21,973 nt of DNA, from contig CALVTA010000006.1 of the NCBI GenBank assembly GCA_944359735.1, forward strand, positions 1-21,973, read 5' to 3'. Shown piece after piece: positions 14,333 through 21,899 of this stretch (positions are counted from its first letter, which is position 1; the number at the start of each line of letters is the position of its first letter). The DNA comes from an uncultured Bacilli bacterium. GTDB taxonomy: Bacteria > Bacillota_I > Bacilli_A > RF39 > UBA660. Both the position numbers and the translations under genes were made by a program. The notes under the pieces are model-generated. The model ran no database searches. It was not told the DNA's origin and worked only from the letters and a program-made list of their open reading frames with translations.

Positions 14333-16316
14333 ACTTTTCTCCTATAAAATAAACATTATCATAATTAAACTCTTTTTCATTTAGATTAAGACTATAACTT
14401 GAATCAATATGAGTACATCTTCCATCAAAGTTAGTTTTAAATTTATCATTTTTAACATTTACTAAAGTATAAGGAATATCTTTATCTATATTTAGAATAT
14501 TACCTTTAATAAGCATTACTTCTACATAGCCTTTAGTTTTAACTACTAAAGGAATATTACCAAATCTTTTTCTAATAGATTCTATTAAGTCTTTTAACTC
14601 TATATTATTAAGTTCTACTGATAAAGTGACTGCTTTATACCCCAACTTATAAAGGTAATAAGCAGTATATGAATTAAAGACATTTAAATGATAGGAGCTG
14701 GTTACATCAGTAGTTGGTCTAAATAAATTACTAACTATACTTTTATCTTTTAAAACATCTTTAATATAGAAAGGATTTCTTTCTACTTCCTCGTAATTAT
14801 CTAACTCTATTATTTCATTAGTATTTATCTTATCAAAAGTTACTTCATTAATAATAGGCTCTTTATAATCATTAATTCGTTCTCCAATTAATCTTTCTGA
14901 TAAAGTTCTTCTTGCAATATTTAAATCACCTATTCTAATAAAGATATCTTCATCCATATCTATATTTATATGTTTAGAAACAAAAGGAGTATTACCTAAT
15001 TTTTCTAACTGACTAATTAATCTGTCTTTAGATATAGGATTATTAATAGATTTCTCTACAATATTACCAGTATAAGTAACAGAGTGTGTTAAATCACTAA
15101 AAATTAAAGTAAATGCTTCTCCAACTTTCGCTTTCACATCTATATTAATAGGAACTTTTCTTTTAATAGTAAAGGCAGTTATTTCAAGAGATTTATCTGT
15201 AGTCTTTCTAACTTCATCTAGATTAGTTAACTTAACTTTATTATCTATTTCAACTATTTGTTTAGGATTACCCTTATTAATTAGTTTATCTTTCATGTCA
15301 TAAAGATAATTAACAATCATTCCTTTATTACTTTCTCTAAATCTAATGCCATCCCCTTGTAATAGAGGCCTATCTAGTTCTATTTTAATTCTTTCATCAT
15401 TAACATCTATAACTTTACCTAAATGACTTCCTAAATGATTAGGACTTTTTTTATTGATTAAGTCTTCATCATTAAACAAATGGCCTTTAGTAAAACCTCT
15501 ATAGAACATACTCTTTAAGTCTTCTAAATCTTTAGTAGTTAATTCATTGCCATCAAGTATTTTGCGATAATATTTAGTAATAAATCCTACATAAGAAGGA
15601 CTTTTCATTCTTCCTTCTATTTTTAGACTAACAATATTATTAGGTAATTTTTTTATATCAAACGAAGTATTTAATTCTTTCATAGATAATAAATATCCTT
15701 CATCTATTAGATTATCGTCTTGATATAATTTATAAGGTAATCTACAACTACCAACACATTCTCCTCTATTACCGCTTCTATTACCTAACATAGAACTAAA
15801 TAAACAATTACCAGAATAACTTACACACAATGCTCCATGAATAAATACTTCTAATTCAATAGGTATATCTATCTTTTTTATTTCATCTATACTCATCTCT
15901 CTTGGGAGTACCACTCGTTTTACACCTATTTCATATAGAAGTTTAATGGTCTCATAACTACTACTATTAACTTGAGTTGAAGCATGAATAACAAGATTAG
16001 GATACTTTTCTAAGCATAAAGAAATCATACCAAAGTCTTGCATAATAATAGAATCTACTCCTAAATTATATAAAAATTCTACTTCCTCTAAAAAAGTTTG
16101 GACTTCATTTTCTTTTACTAAGGTGTTCATTGTTACATAGATTTTAAGACCATAGATTTTAGATAATTTCAAAACTCGTTTTAATTCATCTTCTGTAAAG
16201 TTTTTAGCATAACTTCTAGCTCCAAACATTTTTCCTGATAAGTATATTGCATCTGCACCATTATTTAAGGCCGCATAAAATGAATTTATATCACCTGCTG
16301 GGACTAATAACTCCAT
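14322..16316 (-). CDS. U32 family peptidase/RNA hydroxylase-like protein with C-terminal DUF3656-type extension
   Basis: A protein of 664 aa. The N-terminal barrel starts MELLVPAGD and contains GADAIYLS and FIHGALCVSYSGNC. Four cysteines in a C-x6-C-x15-C-x3-C pattern (164, 171, 187, 191 from this start) match the iron-sulfur ligand set of the U32 family. Family members TrhP (tRNA U34) and RlhA (23S rRNA C2501) are prephenate-dependent RNA hydroxylases; the long C-terminal extension is more like RlhA, so an RNA hydroxylase is likelier than a true peptidase. Start: the GTG at 16325 lies inside the ribosome site AAGAGGTG, so the ATG at 16316, six bases downstream of that site, is preferred. Confidence 0.88.
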   Translation of the reverse strand: MELLVPAGDINSFYAALNNGADAIYLSGKMFGARSYAKNFTEDELKRVLKLSKIYGLKIYVTMNTLVKENEVQTFLEEVEFLYNLGVDSIIMQDFGMISLCLEKYPNLVIHASTQVNSSSYETIKLLYEIGVKRVVLPREMSIDEIKKIDIPIELEVFIHGALCVSYSGNCLFSSMLGNRSGNRGECVGSCRLPYKLYQDDNLIDEGYLLSMKELNTSFDIKKLPNNIVSLKIEGRMKSPSYVGFITKYYRKILDGNELTTKDLEDLKSMFYRGFTKGHLFNDEDLINKKSPNHLGSHLGKVIDVNDERIKIELDRPLLQGDGIRFRESNKGMIVNYLYDMKDKLINKGNPKQIVEIDNKVKLTNLDEVRKTTDKSLEITAFTIKRKVPINIDVKAKVGEAFTLIFSDLTHSVTYTGNIVEKSINNPISKDRLISQLEKLGNTPFVSKHINIDMDEDIFIRIGDLNIARRTLSERLIGERINDYKEPIINEVTFDKINTNEIIELDNYEEVERNPFYIKDVLKDKSIVSNLFRPTTDVTSSYHLNVFNSYTAYYLYKLGYKAVTLSVELNNIELKDLIESIRKRFGNIPLVVKTKGYVEVMLIKGNILNIDKDIPYTLVNVKNDKFKTNFDGRCTHIDSSYSLNLNEKEFNYDNVYFIGEKYGN

Positions 16317-16339
16317 AGATAACACCTCTTATCTGATTT

Positions 16340-16368
16340 ATCATACAAAATATTTTTGTTTTTAACAA
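16340..16368 (-). promoter_or_regulatory. Possible internal promoter before the U32 gene
   Basis: TTGTTA (16368-16363) and TATGAT (16345-16340) on the minus strand are 17 bases apart, in the 68-base gap between the two-TM protein gene and the U32 gene. It would let the last two genes be transcribed apart from sepF-divIVA-relQ. Confidence 0.5.
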
Positions 16369-16384
16369 TAAAAAGTACTAATTA

Positions 16385-16906
16385 TTATTTTAACACTCTA
16401 CTCTTTTCATGTTCAGTAGATTCTTTTAGCTGGTTTTTACTTAGTTTTTTGACATCTAAAATTGTTATATTTCCTAATGCCCTAGTTATCTCTTCTTTAT
16501 TATCTATAAAATATTTTTGCTTTTCTAAGATTTTTATTGAGTAAATAGCATTGATACAAGCTCCTGATAAGCTGCCTACAAAACCTGCTGTACATTTAGA
16601 TAAAGATGGGGTTGATAAGTTTTGATAAATTGTATTGATAAAATCACCTATAAAATTAGTATCATCAATTTGTAATTTTATTCCCCAGACTTCATTAATT
16701 ATTGCTAAGCTTAATGATATTACAGAAATTGCTGTACCTATTTTAAATCCTAATACTAATTCTCTTTTAAAAACATTTTTTTCATATATCTTTAAATTAG
16801 TAATACTTTTTATTGTCTTTTCCTCTTTTTCTATTTGTTCAGCTTTAGTTTTCATAAAAACTTTTATAATCAATCTTATAGAAATGATTGATCCCTTTCT
16901 AATCAT
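16385..16906 (-). CDS. Uncharacterised two-transmembrane protein coupled to relQ
   Basis: I do not recognise this 173-aa protein. It has a basic, helical N-terminal region (about 1-45), a hydrophobic segment at about 51-70, a middle stretch with polar residues (76-103), a second, glycine- and alanine-containing hydrophobic segment at about 105-126, and a charged C-terminal tail. The ATG overlaps the TGA of the alarmone synthetase gene (ATGA), a classic coupled start, although no strong ribosome site is seen; an in-frame ATG at codon 18 is an alternative. The coupling suggests that it works with, or in the same response as, the alarmone synthetase; that is inference. Confidence 0.75.
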   Translation of the reverse strand: MIRKGSIISIRLIIKVFMKTKAEQIEKEEKTIKSITNLKIYEKNVFKRELVLGFKIGTAISVISLSLAIINEVWGIKLQIDDTNFIGDFINTIYQNLSTPSLSKCTAGFVGSLSGACINAIYSIKILEKQKYFIDNKEEITRALGNITILDVKKLSKNQLKESTEHEKSRVLK

Positions 16907-17526
16907 ATTATTTCTTGATCTTCTTTAATTACTTGCATTTGATCATTTATTTTTAACATTTTTTGATCTAATGTATGAATATTTTTAGCACATTTATACA
17001 TATCATTCTTTATTTCTTCAGGTATTTTTCCCTGAAATTTATAGGTTATCTTATGATCTAAACTTGCCCAAAAGTCCATAGCAACTGTCCTTATTTGAAT
17101 TTCTGCCTCAACTAAAGTAACACCATCTATTAAATAAACTGGAATATATACACTTAAGTGGTAACTTGAATAACCAGTATCTTTAGGGTTAGTTATATAA
17201 TCTTCTTTATCGTGAACAGTTATATAGTCACAACTTTCTATTATTTCAACTATTTTGTAAACATCGGATAAAAATGAACAAACAATTCTGAGTCCAACCA
17301 TATCATGAATATGTTCTTCAATATTCTTAGGTGTTACTTCATAACCTCTAGATATTAATTTTTTACTAGCACTCTCATAAGTTTTTAATCTTGATTTTAT
17401 GTGTTCAACAGGATTATAGTTATTTTGTCGTTCAAAATCTTGTAACAAAATACTAATTTGTGTTTCTAAAGTTTTTAGAGCTGCTGTATATTTCAATATT
17501 AATACTTCTAGTTCTTTTTCTTCCAT
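16903..17526 (-). CDS. relQ: Small alarmone synthetase (GTP pyrophosphokinase), RelQ/YjbM family
   Basis: It makes (p)ppGpp-type alarmones by moving pyrophosphate from ATP to GDP or GTP. The single synthetase domain has no hydrolase or regulatory domain, and the 207-aa length fits RelQ/SAS1. Conserved blocks are HDMVGLRIVCSF (from residue 74), YITNPKDTGYSSYHL, and EIQIRTVAMDFWASLDH with catalytic-region Glu142; the last block closely resembles Bacillus YjbM. An upstream TTG at 17541 is in frame, but AGGAG followed by AAAA points to the ATG at 17526. It follows divIVA by about 32 bases and overlaps the next gene by four bases. Confidence 0.93.
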   Translation of the reverse strand: MEEKELEVLILKYTAALKTLETQISILLQDFERQNNYNPVEHIKSRLKTYESASKKLISRGYEVTPKNIEEHIHDMVGLRIVCSFLSDVYKIVEIIESCDYITVHDKEDYITNPKDTGYSSYHLSVYIPVYLIDGVTLVEAEIQIRTVAMDFWASLDHKITYKFQGKIPEEIKNDMYKCAKNIHTLDQKMLKINDQMQVIKEDQEII

Positions 17527-17558
17527 TTTTCTCCTTCCCAAGATAATTAAAACTAGAC

Positions 17559-17996
17559 CTAATTATCTTCTAAGTCTAGTGTTTCAATTTCTTCTACTAC
17601 TGCCAATTGTTGTTCTACAATTATCTTTAACTTTCGTTTAAAAATCTTAACATTTTTCTCTAATGTATCTGCTTCTTGTTCTATTTTTCTAGCTTTTAAT
17701 AAAGATTCTCCCACTATCCTTGAAGCATTATGCTTAGCATCATCTAGTATAACTGTAGCTTCTTCTCTAGCAAGTCTTTTAACATTATCGGCTGTTCGCT
17801 CAGCATTTATTAAAGATTGTTTTAAAGTATTTTCTAAGTTTTCATAATGACTTAATTTATCTTTTAATGTTTCAATTTCCTTTTTTTGGTCTTTACATTT
17901 TCTTATTATACCTTCTGTTTCTTTTATTACATCTGTTACAAATTTATTAACCTCAGCTCTATTATATCCATTAGCTTCATAATTAAATTTGTCCAC
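17559..17996 (-). CDS. DivIVA domain-containing protein with a short N-terminus
   Basis: A 145-aa, mostly coiled-coil protein. The N-terminus has the DivIVA signature ANGYNRAEVNKFVTDV, then a long heptad-like helix (about 25-75) and a second helical region to the end. DivIVA proteins mark curved membrane at the division site and poles. Compared with Bacillus DivIVA, it lacks the first ten or so residues, and the exposed Phe-Arg pair of the lipid-binding loop is replaced by Ala-Asn. The GTG start is forced because an in-frame TAA directly precedes it; AAGGGA lies upstream. It sits directly behind sepF, the usual order in Gram-positive division clusters. Confidence 0.88.
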   Translation of the reverse strand: MDKFNYEANGYNRAEVNKFVTDVIKETEGIIRKCKDQKKEIETLKDKLSHYENLENTLKQSLINAERTADNVKRLAREEATVILDDAKHNASRIVGESLLKARKIEQEADTLEKNVKIFKRKLKIIVEQQLAVVEEIETLDLEDN

Positions 17997-18023
17997 TTAT
18001 ATCACATCCCTTAAACACGGGTT

Positions 18024-18449
18024 TTACCAATCAAATTCATCATCTTGTTTTTTAGCTTTTCTAGATTGTGGTTTTGGTGGGGCATCCTCAGTTATTTCTC
18101 CTTCTACATTAACATTATTCGGAGTACACAAAAATATGCCTCCTCCTAATTTTTGCAAATCTCCACCAATAGCATATAGAGTACCACTTAAGAAATCAAC
18201 AATTCTTTTAGCTTGATCTGGCGTTACTCTTTTTAAATTAACAACAACAGCGTTTCTTTCTTTTAAATAGTCTGCTATTTGTTGACTTTCCGAATAAGCA
18301 CGTGGTTCTAGTAGCATCATTTTACTACCTGCTACACCATTTTCATCAGCATAATCTTCTCTACTCACTTTATAATACTCCTCCTCTTTAATCTCTTCTA
18401 CCTCTGTATCATCACTACCAATTAATTTTTTTAATTTATCTAAAGCCAT
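18024..18449 (-). CDS. sepF: Cell division protein SepF
   Basis: SepF tethers FtsZ to the membrane and shapes septum rings. The 141-aa protein begins with the short amphipathic helix MALDKLKKLIG, has an acidic linker, and then the conserved core (about 43-115) with VVVNLKRV, AKRIVDFLSGTLYAIGGDLQKLGG and IFLCTP. A charged tail of about 25 residues follows, ending QDDEFDW, longer than in many SepF proteins. AGGAGG precedes the ATG by a good distance. It is the first gene of the operon sepF-divIVA-relQ-16385..16906-U32-13739..14332. Confidence 0.95.
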   Translation of the reverse strand: MALDKLKKLIGSDDTEVEEIKEEEYYKVSREDYADENGVAGSKMMLLEPRAYSESQQIADYLKERNAVVVNLKRVTPDQAKRIVDFLSGTLYAIGGDLQKLGGGIFLCTPNNVNVEGEITEDAPPKPQSRKAKKQDDEFDW

Positions 18450-18473
18450 ACTTTACCCTCCTATTAACTATAT

Positions 18474-18503
18474 ATTATACTACCATATTTTTTTTAAATA
18501 GAA
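18474..18503 (-). promoter_or_regulatory. sepF: Promoter of the sepF operon
   Basis: A TATAAT (18479-18474) lies about 25 bases upstream of the sepF start codon on the minus strand. The -35 position is poor (A/T-rich, roughly TTTCTA at a long spacing). It falls between the stop of the ATPase gene and sepF, where no terminator is evident, so read-through from the ATPase gene is also possible. Confidence 0.5.
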
Positions 18504-18509
18504 AAGTAT

Positions 18510-20279
18510 TTAATTATTTTTATACCAAATATTTTTAATATTAACATTATTTGATAAAGGTTCTGGATCAGCTTTTTCGAAATAAAGATTAATTGGGACT
18601 CTAAAAGCACTACCAAAAGCAATGGCATTACCTGGTTTTAAATTTTTTAGTTGATTAGCTATCTCTAAGGAAATTGAGGGAACCATATCTTTAATATATC
18701 CTAAATCTTTAGGATGTAATGTTCTTAAAATAACAAAATTTGAACATTGAGAAATTGCAGTATCCGATAGTTCACTGGGTCTTTGTGTAATTAACCCTAA
18801 TAAAACTCCATATTTTCGTCCTTCTTTAGTAATACGATCAAAGATATTATATCCAAGTATTTCTGTATCAGTATCTTTTTGAACATAACGATGGGCTTCT
18901 TCAATAATAATATGATAAGGAATACTACCACGGTTTTCGTTAGTAACGGCTGTATCAAAAATGAGTTTAGAAATTATCTTAGTGATTACTTTAGCAAGAC
19001 GATCTTCGATGTAACTAATATTGAAATTTACTATCTGGCATTTATTACCATCCATATTAGTAAATAATCTATCTAAATATGTATCTTTAGAAATATAAGC
19101 ATTAGAGTCAAAGAAAACATGGTTAGGACTATTAGCAAGACTATGGAGTCTAACACTCAAAACATTGGCGTAGTCATAAACTTTATCACTTTTTAATATT
19201 CCTTCGCTAATAAGAGCAAAATCCATTGCTGTTTCTAAATCCTTTAAAGTGTATGCTATAAATTTTTCAGGTCTATCTTCTAAATTAAAATCATCCATTA
19301 TAAACTGTTTTACAAAATTAACAACTAATTCCATTTCCATTAATTTACCAGTTTTATCTATATATAAACACTGTTTAAATGTTCTAACATAACCAGGCTG
19401 TACAATTTTGGCTTCTAAGCTTAAATCTTTTGTATTAAATTTAGTTAAAACAGCAATTACTTGATCTCTTATCTTAGTTGATTGATGACCACTTAAAAGA
19501 ATATCAAGCACAGCTCTTGCAATAATGTCATTTTTATACTTGATGACATCAAGATCGTCTCCTGTAAGAATAGTTACAAGACTTAAAGCTTTTTCAATAA
19601 TAGGTATTTGGTTAGGAGTTGTAACATCTAAAAGTAAAGCTAAATCGTCTACTCCTAAAAGCCATAATGGTATATTTAAAACTTCACTTAAAGCATTATT
19701 TGGATTAGTAGTATAAGTTTTATAATGAATATTAGGATTTATTTTGTCAATATTACCAAGTGCTCTTGTATACTCACCATATGCATCAAACATAACAACA
19801 TGAGCTTCAGTTGGACTTTTTGTTTTATCAGCAAAAATATTTTGTAAAATCCTGCTAACTGAGAATGATTTACCAGCACCACTATTACCTAATATGGCAA
19901 AATGATTACTAAAAAAACCATTTATATCAACATTTATCTTGTAATTTTGGTAAATATTAGAATACCCAAATGTTACCTCATTTTCTGTAGGCTCAGCTGG
20001 TCCTAGTATCAAAGCAAGTTCATTCATATTTACAATTCTAACGGTAGACCGAAATGATGGTTTTGAACTTATACCTGGAAGAAAAGTATTATTTTTAATT
20101 TCGCCAACAATATTTATTTTTAAAGTAGTTTTTGTACTATTAGCTATTTCTCCTACAATTTTAGTACCATTATCTTCAAAAATAACATGAAGATTTAATA
20201 AATTAGCTTGTTTTGTTAAATCTATACTCAAGTCTAAGATAACAGTATTGTCTATTATTTCTTTAATTGTTCCTAACAT
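18510..20279 (-). CDS. HerA/DUF87-type P-loop ATPase
   Basis: A 589-aa ATPase of the HerA-FtsK group. An N-terminal beta-barrel-like region of the HAS type (about 1-100) is followed by Walker A GNSGAGKS (131-138), Walker B IIIEEAH with Glu460-Glu461, and the ITQRPSEL sensor region (497-504). Members form hexameric DNA translocases. In archaea they pair with the nuclease NurA for end resection; in some bacteria they pair with SIR2 or other nucleases in phage defence. No nuclease gene is next to it here, so its job is unclear. AAGGTG precedes the ATG, and a good promoter lies upstream. It is monocistronic or reads into sepF. Confidence 0.88.
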   Translation of the reverse strand: MLGTIKEIIDNTVILDLSIDLTKQANLLNLHVIFEDNGTKIVGEIANSTKTTLKINIVGEIKNNTFLPGISSKPSFRSTVRIVNMNELALILGPAEPTENEVTFGYSNIYQNYKINVDINGFFSNHFAILGNSGAGKSFSVSRILQNIFADKTKSPTEAHVVMFDAYGEYTRALGNIDKINPNIHYKTYTTNPNNALSEVLNIPLWLLGVDDLALLLDVTTPNQIPIIEKALSLVTILTGDDLDVIKYKNDIIARAVLDILLSGHQSTKIRDQVIAVLTKFNTKDLSLEAKIVQPGYVRTFKQCLYIDKTGKLMEMELVVNFVKQFIMDDFNLEDRPEKFIAYTLKDLETAMDFALISEGILKSDKVYDYANVLSVRLHSLANSPNHVFFDSNAYISKDTYLDRLFTNMDGNKCQIVNFNISYIEDRLAKVITKIISKLIFDTAVTNENRGSIPYHIIIEEAHRYVQKDTDTEILGYNIFDRITKEGRKYGVLLGLITQRPSELSDTAISQCSNFVILRTLHPKDLGYIKDMVPSISLEIANQLKNLKPGNAIAFGSAFRVPINLYFEKADPEPLSNNVNIKNIWYKNN

Positions 20280-20304
20280 GTTTACACCTTCTTATTCTAT
20301 AGAA

Positions 20305-20333
20305 ATTATACTATAAATTAATTTTAGTAACAA
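20305..20333 (-). promoter_or_regulatory. Promoter of the HerA-type ATPase gene
   Basis: TTGTTA (20333-20328) and TATAAT (20310-20305) on the minus strand are exactly 17 bases apart, about 25 bases before the start codon. Confidence 0.75.
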
Positions 20334-20340
20334 GAATTTT

Positions 20341-20381
20341 TTATAAAAAGAAAGAGCACTCAATCTCAGAAGATTAAGTGC
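20341..20381 (-). terminator. Terminator downstream of the tRNA-Arg fragment
   Basis: On the minus strand GCACTTAATCT pairs with AGATTGAGTGC (11 bp with one T-G pair, loop TCTG), followed by TCTTTCTTTTTAT. It sits about 100 bases after the CCA end of the tRNA fragment, so it probably ended the original tRNA transcript and now insulates the ATPase gene. Confidence 0.75.
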
Positions 20382-20389
20382 AAGACCAA

Positions 20390-20484
20390 TTAGTCAGTAC
20401 TCAATTTTGTAATCTTAAGTATTACTTCATCTATATACTTAATATTAGAACAAAGATACTTTTGACAAGTCTCTTTAATTTTTA
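20390..20484 (-). other. Short open frame between tRNA fragment and terminator, possible gene tail
   Basis: On the minus strand the frame ending at TAA 20392-20390 stays open for about 30 codons (…ETCQKYLCSNIKYIDEVILK…) back to the tRNA fragment, without a usual start codon or ribosome site. It could be the tail of a lost gene or chance. I assign no function. Confidence 0.2.
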
Positions 20485-20529
20485 TGGCGTCCCCGGGGTG
20501 ACTCGAACACCCAGTCTATCGCTTAGGAG
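20485..20529 (-). other. 3' fragment of a tRNA-Arg(CCT) gene, probable attachment site
   Basis: Read on the minus strand it has the anticodon loop CTCCTAA (anticodon CCT), the 3' anticodon stem GCGAT, a five-base variable loop, a perfect T arm (GGGTG, TTCGAGT, CACCC), the 3' acceptor strand CGGGGAC, discriminator G and an encoded CCA. The 5' partner ATCGC and the D arm are absent: upstream of the loop comes unrelated AT-rich DNA. A tRNA 3' half starting exactly at the anticodon loop is the classic identity segment left by tyrosine-recombinase integration. The downstream chromosome (ATPase gene side) is kept, so the element would lie to the right and the intact tRNA beyond the window. Confidence 0.75.
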
Positions 20530-20866
20530 AGAAGAGTTTTAAATTTCAAAATCAATCCATTTTTTTCAAAACCCTTGTTTTTTCTAACAAAACTGCGATA
20601 TTTTTAAAATTTAATTTTCAATACAAAGTGTAGATTTTAAATAATTTTAAATATAACTATTTAATTGTTGCGACAAAATCGCGACATCTAACTTTGAAAT
20701 TCTGTCCTAATTAGTTCTTCGCCTCAAGAACTCCCATTTCTCATCAATATTATAACAATTTTTTTCTATAATAACAACAACTATACAATTCTTACTTTTT
20801 TATTCAGATTAATTACAAAAACTGACAAAAAAGTTTACAAAGGAAAAAATACATATCATAAACGTA
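20530..20866. other. Non-coding AT-rich spacer beside the attachment site
   Basis: About 340 bases without a convincing gene. It holds two direct copies of GCGACA (20670-20675 and 20681-20686), 11 bases apart start to start. On the minus strand there is a short open frame ending EKWEFLRRRTN and a TAG at about 20710; it runs only about 30 codons from an upstream stop, and I cannot assign it. It may be the left-over integrase-proximal arm of an integrated element. Confidence 0.35.
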
Positions 20867-20895
20867 TTGACTAAGATAGAAAAAGAAGATACAAT
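20867..20895 (+). promoter_or_regulatory. Promoter of the surface protein gene
   Basis: TTGACT (20867-20872) and TACAAT (20890-20895) are 17 bases apart, a strong vegetative promoter. Transcription would start around 20902, about 25 bases before the start codon. Confidence 0.75.
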
Positions 20896-20926
20896 TAAAG
20901 TATAAAATATAGAAGGGAGAATGGAA

Positions 20927-21895
20927 ATGAAAAAAGTAAGTAAAATTATGTTTGGACTTGCTGCATTAGCTATTGTTGTATCACCTGCAATACCAGTATA
21001 TGCACAAGAACCAACTACACCAGGATCTGAAATCGAAGTTCAAAATGGAGTAGCTCAAGTAAAAGATGAAGCTGAGTTCCGTGCTGCTATGAATAACGCA
21101 GAAGTAAAGACAATTGAATTAACTACAGATATTACAATTGAAAACAAATTGAATATTATTCAAGATAAAACAATTATCGGTAATAATCATTCAATCACTT
21201 ATGTAGGAAAATTCAAAAATGATGGAGACAAATATACTTGGGGAAGCGCTGCTACTGAAGGAGAATTCGTAGGTGGTGTATATGTAATCCAAGCATATAC
21301 ATCAAATGTCACATTAAGAGACATTACCCTAACTGGTGCTAATGTTGGTCTTGGTGTAAATGGTGCTAACGTTACATTAGAAGGAACAATAAACGTTACT
21401 GGAAATGGATTTGGTGGAATTGAAGTAACAAAAGGACAAGATGTACAAGTACTTCCATCTTTAACAATTAATGGAACAATTGTAAACGAAGATGAAGTTG
21501 CTGCTCGTCCTACTCTATGGACAGATAATATTACAGCTGAAGAAGCAGAAGATGTTGCTATTAAATATCAAGGTGTAGAATTAGCTGTTAGTGTTACAAA
21601 AGATGGTAAAACTATTCCACAAGTTCAATTATTCTTAAATGAAGAAAACAAACCAACAACAGACATTCCTGGAATTACTGATGTTGCTGACTTAGATGCT
21701 GCAGATTATCGTCCAGTTACTGAACCTGAAACTCCAGAAGAGCCAACAACTCCTCCAGATACACAAGATAGAGTTGAAGATGTAGAAAATCCTGAAACTA
21801 GTGATCAAGGACTTCTATACATGGCTTTAAGTGTTATTGGTCTTGGTGGACTTGCTGTTAGCATGAAAAAATTCATGACTAGAAAACAAAACTAA
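20927..21895 (+). CDS. Secreted beta-helix surface protein with sortase-type C-terminus
   Basis: A 322-aa protein from the ATG at 20927. This start is preferred over the ATG at 20921 because GGGAG lies seven bases upstream of it but only one base before the other. A signal peptide with likely cleavage after VYA is followed by a beta-rich domain (about 35-190) with repeating TLRDITLTGAN, VTLEGTINVTG and SLTINGTI rungs, like right-handed beta-helix proteins. Then come a less regular segment and a Pro/Glu/Thr linker. The end has a sorting signal: NPETSD, a hydrophobic stretch (GLLYMALSVIGLGGLAV) and a basic tail KKFMTRKQN. NPETS is an LPxTG-like variant, so wall attachment by a sortase is likely. 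Arginine is often CGT, unlike the AGA-rich neighbours. Confidence 0.85.
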   Translation: MKKVSKIMFGLAALAIVVSPAIPVYAQEPTTPGSEIEVQNGVAQVKDEAEFRAAMNNAEVKTIELTTDITIENKLNIIQDKTIIGNNHSITYVGKFKNDGDKYTWGSAATEGEFVGGVYVIQAYTSNVTLRDITLTGANVGLGVNGANVTLEGTINVTGNGFGGIEVTKGQDVQVLPSLTINGTIVNEDEVAARPTLWTDNITAEEAEDVAIKYQGVELAVSVTKDGKTIPQVQLFLNEENKPTTDIPGITDVADLDAADYRPVTEPETPEEPTTPPDTQDRVEDVENPETSDQGLLYMALSVIGLGGLAVSMKKFMTRKQN

Positions 21896-21899
21896 AATA

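Noticed and set aside
14322..16325. U32 gene start at the GTG at 16325
   Set aside because: That GTG is part of the AAGAGGTG ribosome site; the ATG at 16316 is correctly spaced.
17170..17200. Loss of function in RelQ because the usual GYRS reads GYSS
   Set aside because: This position varies among alarmone synthetases (for example Q in long RelA/SpoT proteins), and the other key blocks are intact.
16903..17541. Alarmone synthetase start at the upstream TTG
   Set aside because: The upstream codons contain the AGGAG ribosome site of the ATG at 17526.
18510..20279. A HerA-SIR2 or HerA-NurA defence operon
   Set aside because: No nuclease or SIR2 gene lies on either side; the neighbours are sepF and a tRNA fragment.
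20485..20560. A complete tRNA gene on the minus strand
   Set aside because: The 5' half (acceptor strand GTCCCCG, D arm, 5' anticodon stem) is absent; only the part from the anticodon loop to CCA is present.
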